Positions 63,585 to 64,000 of a stretch of DNA of 64,000 nt are shown here, piece by piece. Under the pieces are notes generated by a model. That model saw only the letters and a program-made list of their open reading frames with translations. It was not told the DNA's origin and made no database searches. Within the stretch, counting starts at the first letter, position 1. The number at the start of each line of letters is the position of its first letter. Where the stretch lies: assembly GCF_018991925.1 (NCBI RefSeq), contig NW_024735554.1:1979012-2043011 (forward strand). Direction: 5' to 3'. Both the position numbers and the translations under genes were made by a program. Source of the DNA: Homarus americanus. Its lineage: Eukaryota; Arthropoda; Malacostraca; Decapoda; Nephropidae.

Positions 63585-63805
63585 GTTGCGATTGTAATTG
63601 TTGTAATTGTTGTTGTTGTAATTGCTGTTGTTGTAATTGTTGTTGTTGTAATTGTTGTTGTTGTAATTGTTGTTGTTGTAATTGTTGTTGTTGTAATTGT
63701 TGTTGTTGTAATTGTTGTTGTTGTAATTGCTGTTGTTGTAATTGTTGTTGTTGTAATTGCTGTTGTTGTAATTGTTGTTGTTGTAATTGCTGTTGTTGTT
63801 GTAGT
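63585..63805. repeat. 15 bp minisatellite (GTTGTTGTTGTAATT)
   Basis: About 15 units, with C for T in some (GCTGTTG). Open frames on either strand (Cys/Asn-rich) are repeat artefacts. Confidence 0.97.
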
Positions 63806-63910
63806 TTAAAATGATAATCAAAATAATATACTGAACAGGTGATACATTAGAGAATAGATAGACGCTAATTATACTTTTTGTTCTTTTGTAAATTGTTCCT
63901 TCTATCTTCT

Positions 63911-63936
63911 CCTAACCTAACCTAACCTAACCTAAT
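63911..63936 (-). repeat. Short CCTAA block
   Basis: Five CTAAC units. Another TTAGG patch lies at 63273-63291. Confidence 0.85.
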
Positions 63937-64000
63937 TAACTGTAGTGTGTTTATGACGTGATAATAACCAGTCGTGTCAACACTATAATGGTAATGGTCG

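Overview
This is nuclear DNA of a multicellular animal, most likely an arthropod and probably a decapod crustacean. It has long AT-rich introns with consensus GT/AG splice sites, very heavy microsatellite load, scattered interstitial blocks of the arthropod telomere motif TTAGG/CCTAA, and fragments of several non-LTR retrotransposon families. The species call is inference. No prokaryotic genes, operons, CRISPR arrays or rRNA genes are visible, and I see no convincing tRNA gene.

Two cellular genes can be reconstructed. On the + strand, 1-15526, are 16 exons of WDR24, the WD40/zinc-ribbon-RING subunit of GATOR2. The first exon is cut by the window edge and the last exon carries apparent frame breaks. 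On the - strand, 37041 down to 30967, are six exons of a MITF/TFEB-type bHLH-leucine-zipper factor (Mitf) running from the VIDEIL-type acidic segment to the stop; its N-terminal exons are not identified. The two genes are tail to tail about 15 kb apart, and both products belong to the mTORC1-lysosome circuit: GATOR2 acts upstream of mTORC1, and MiT/TFE factors are its targets.

Between them, at 19494-27290, is the most unusual part of the window. A ~7 kb fold-back structure (about 20004-27066) is built from a ~185 bp satellite unit in two opposite orientations meeting at a nearly perfect dyad at 23813-23833. Its outer ends match each other as inverted repeats. A short non-autonomous LTR element (TRIM-like, 20109-21674) sits inside the left arm with a 4-bp target duplication, a solo LTR of the same family lies just outside (19494-19970), and a pogo/Tigger transposase relic abuts the right end.

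From 38 kb onward no cellular exon is convincing. The region holds a LINE 3' fragment (38.5 kb); many minisatellites (46.6, 47.7, 48.8, 49.5, 52.2, 53.4, 55.4, 59.7, 62.3 and 63.6 kb); a 5'-truncated LINE splitting a minisatellite (50.55-52.2 kb); an RT-associated nuclease-like relic (56.3-57.06 kb); an inactivated LINE reverse transcriptase on the - strand (57.8-59.5 kb); and a second fold-back (60.18-60.95 kb). A third fold-back (36.23-36.87 kb) lies next to a Mitf exon. The 62.3-62.9 kb minisatellite repeats a perfect DR1 nuclear-receptor motif in nearly every unit.
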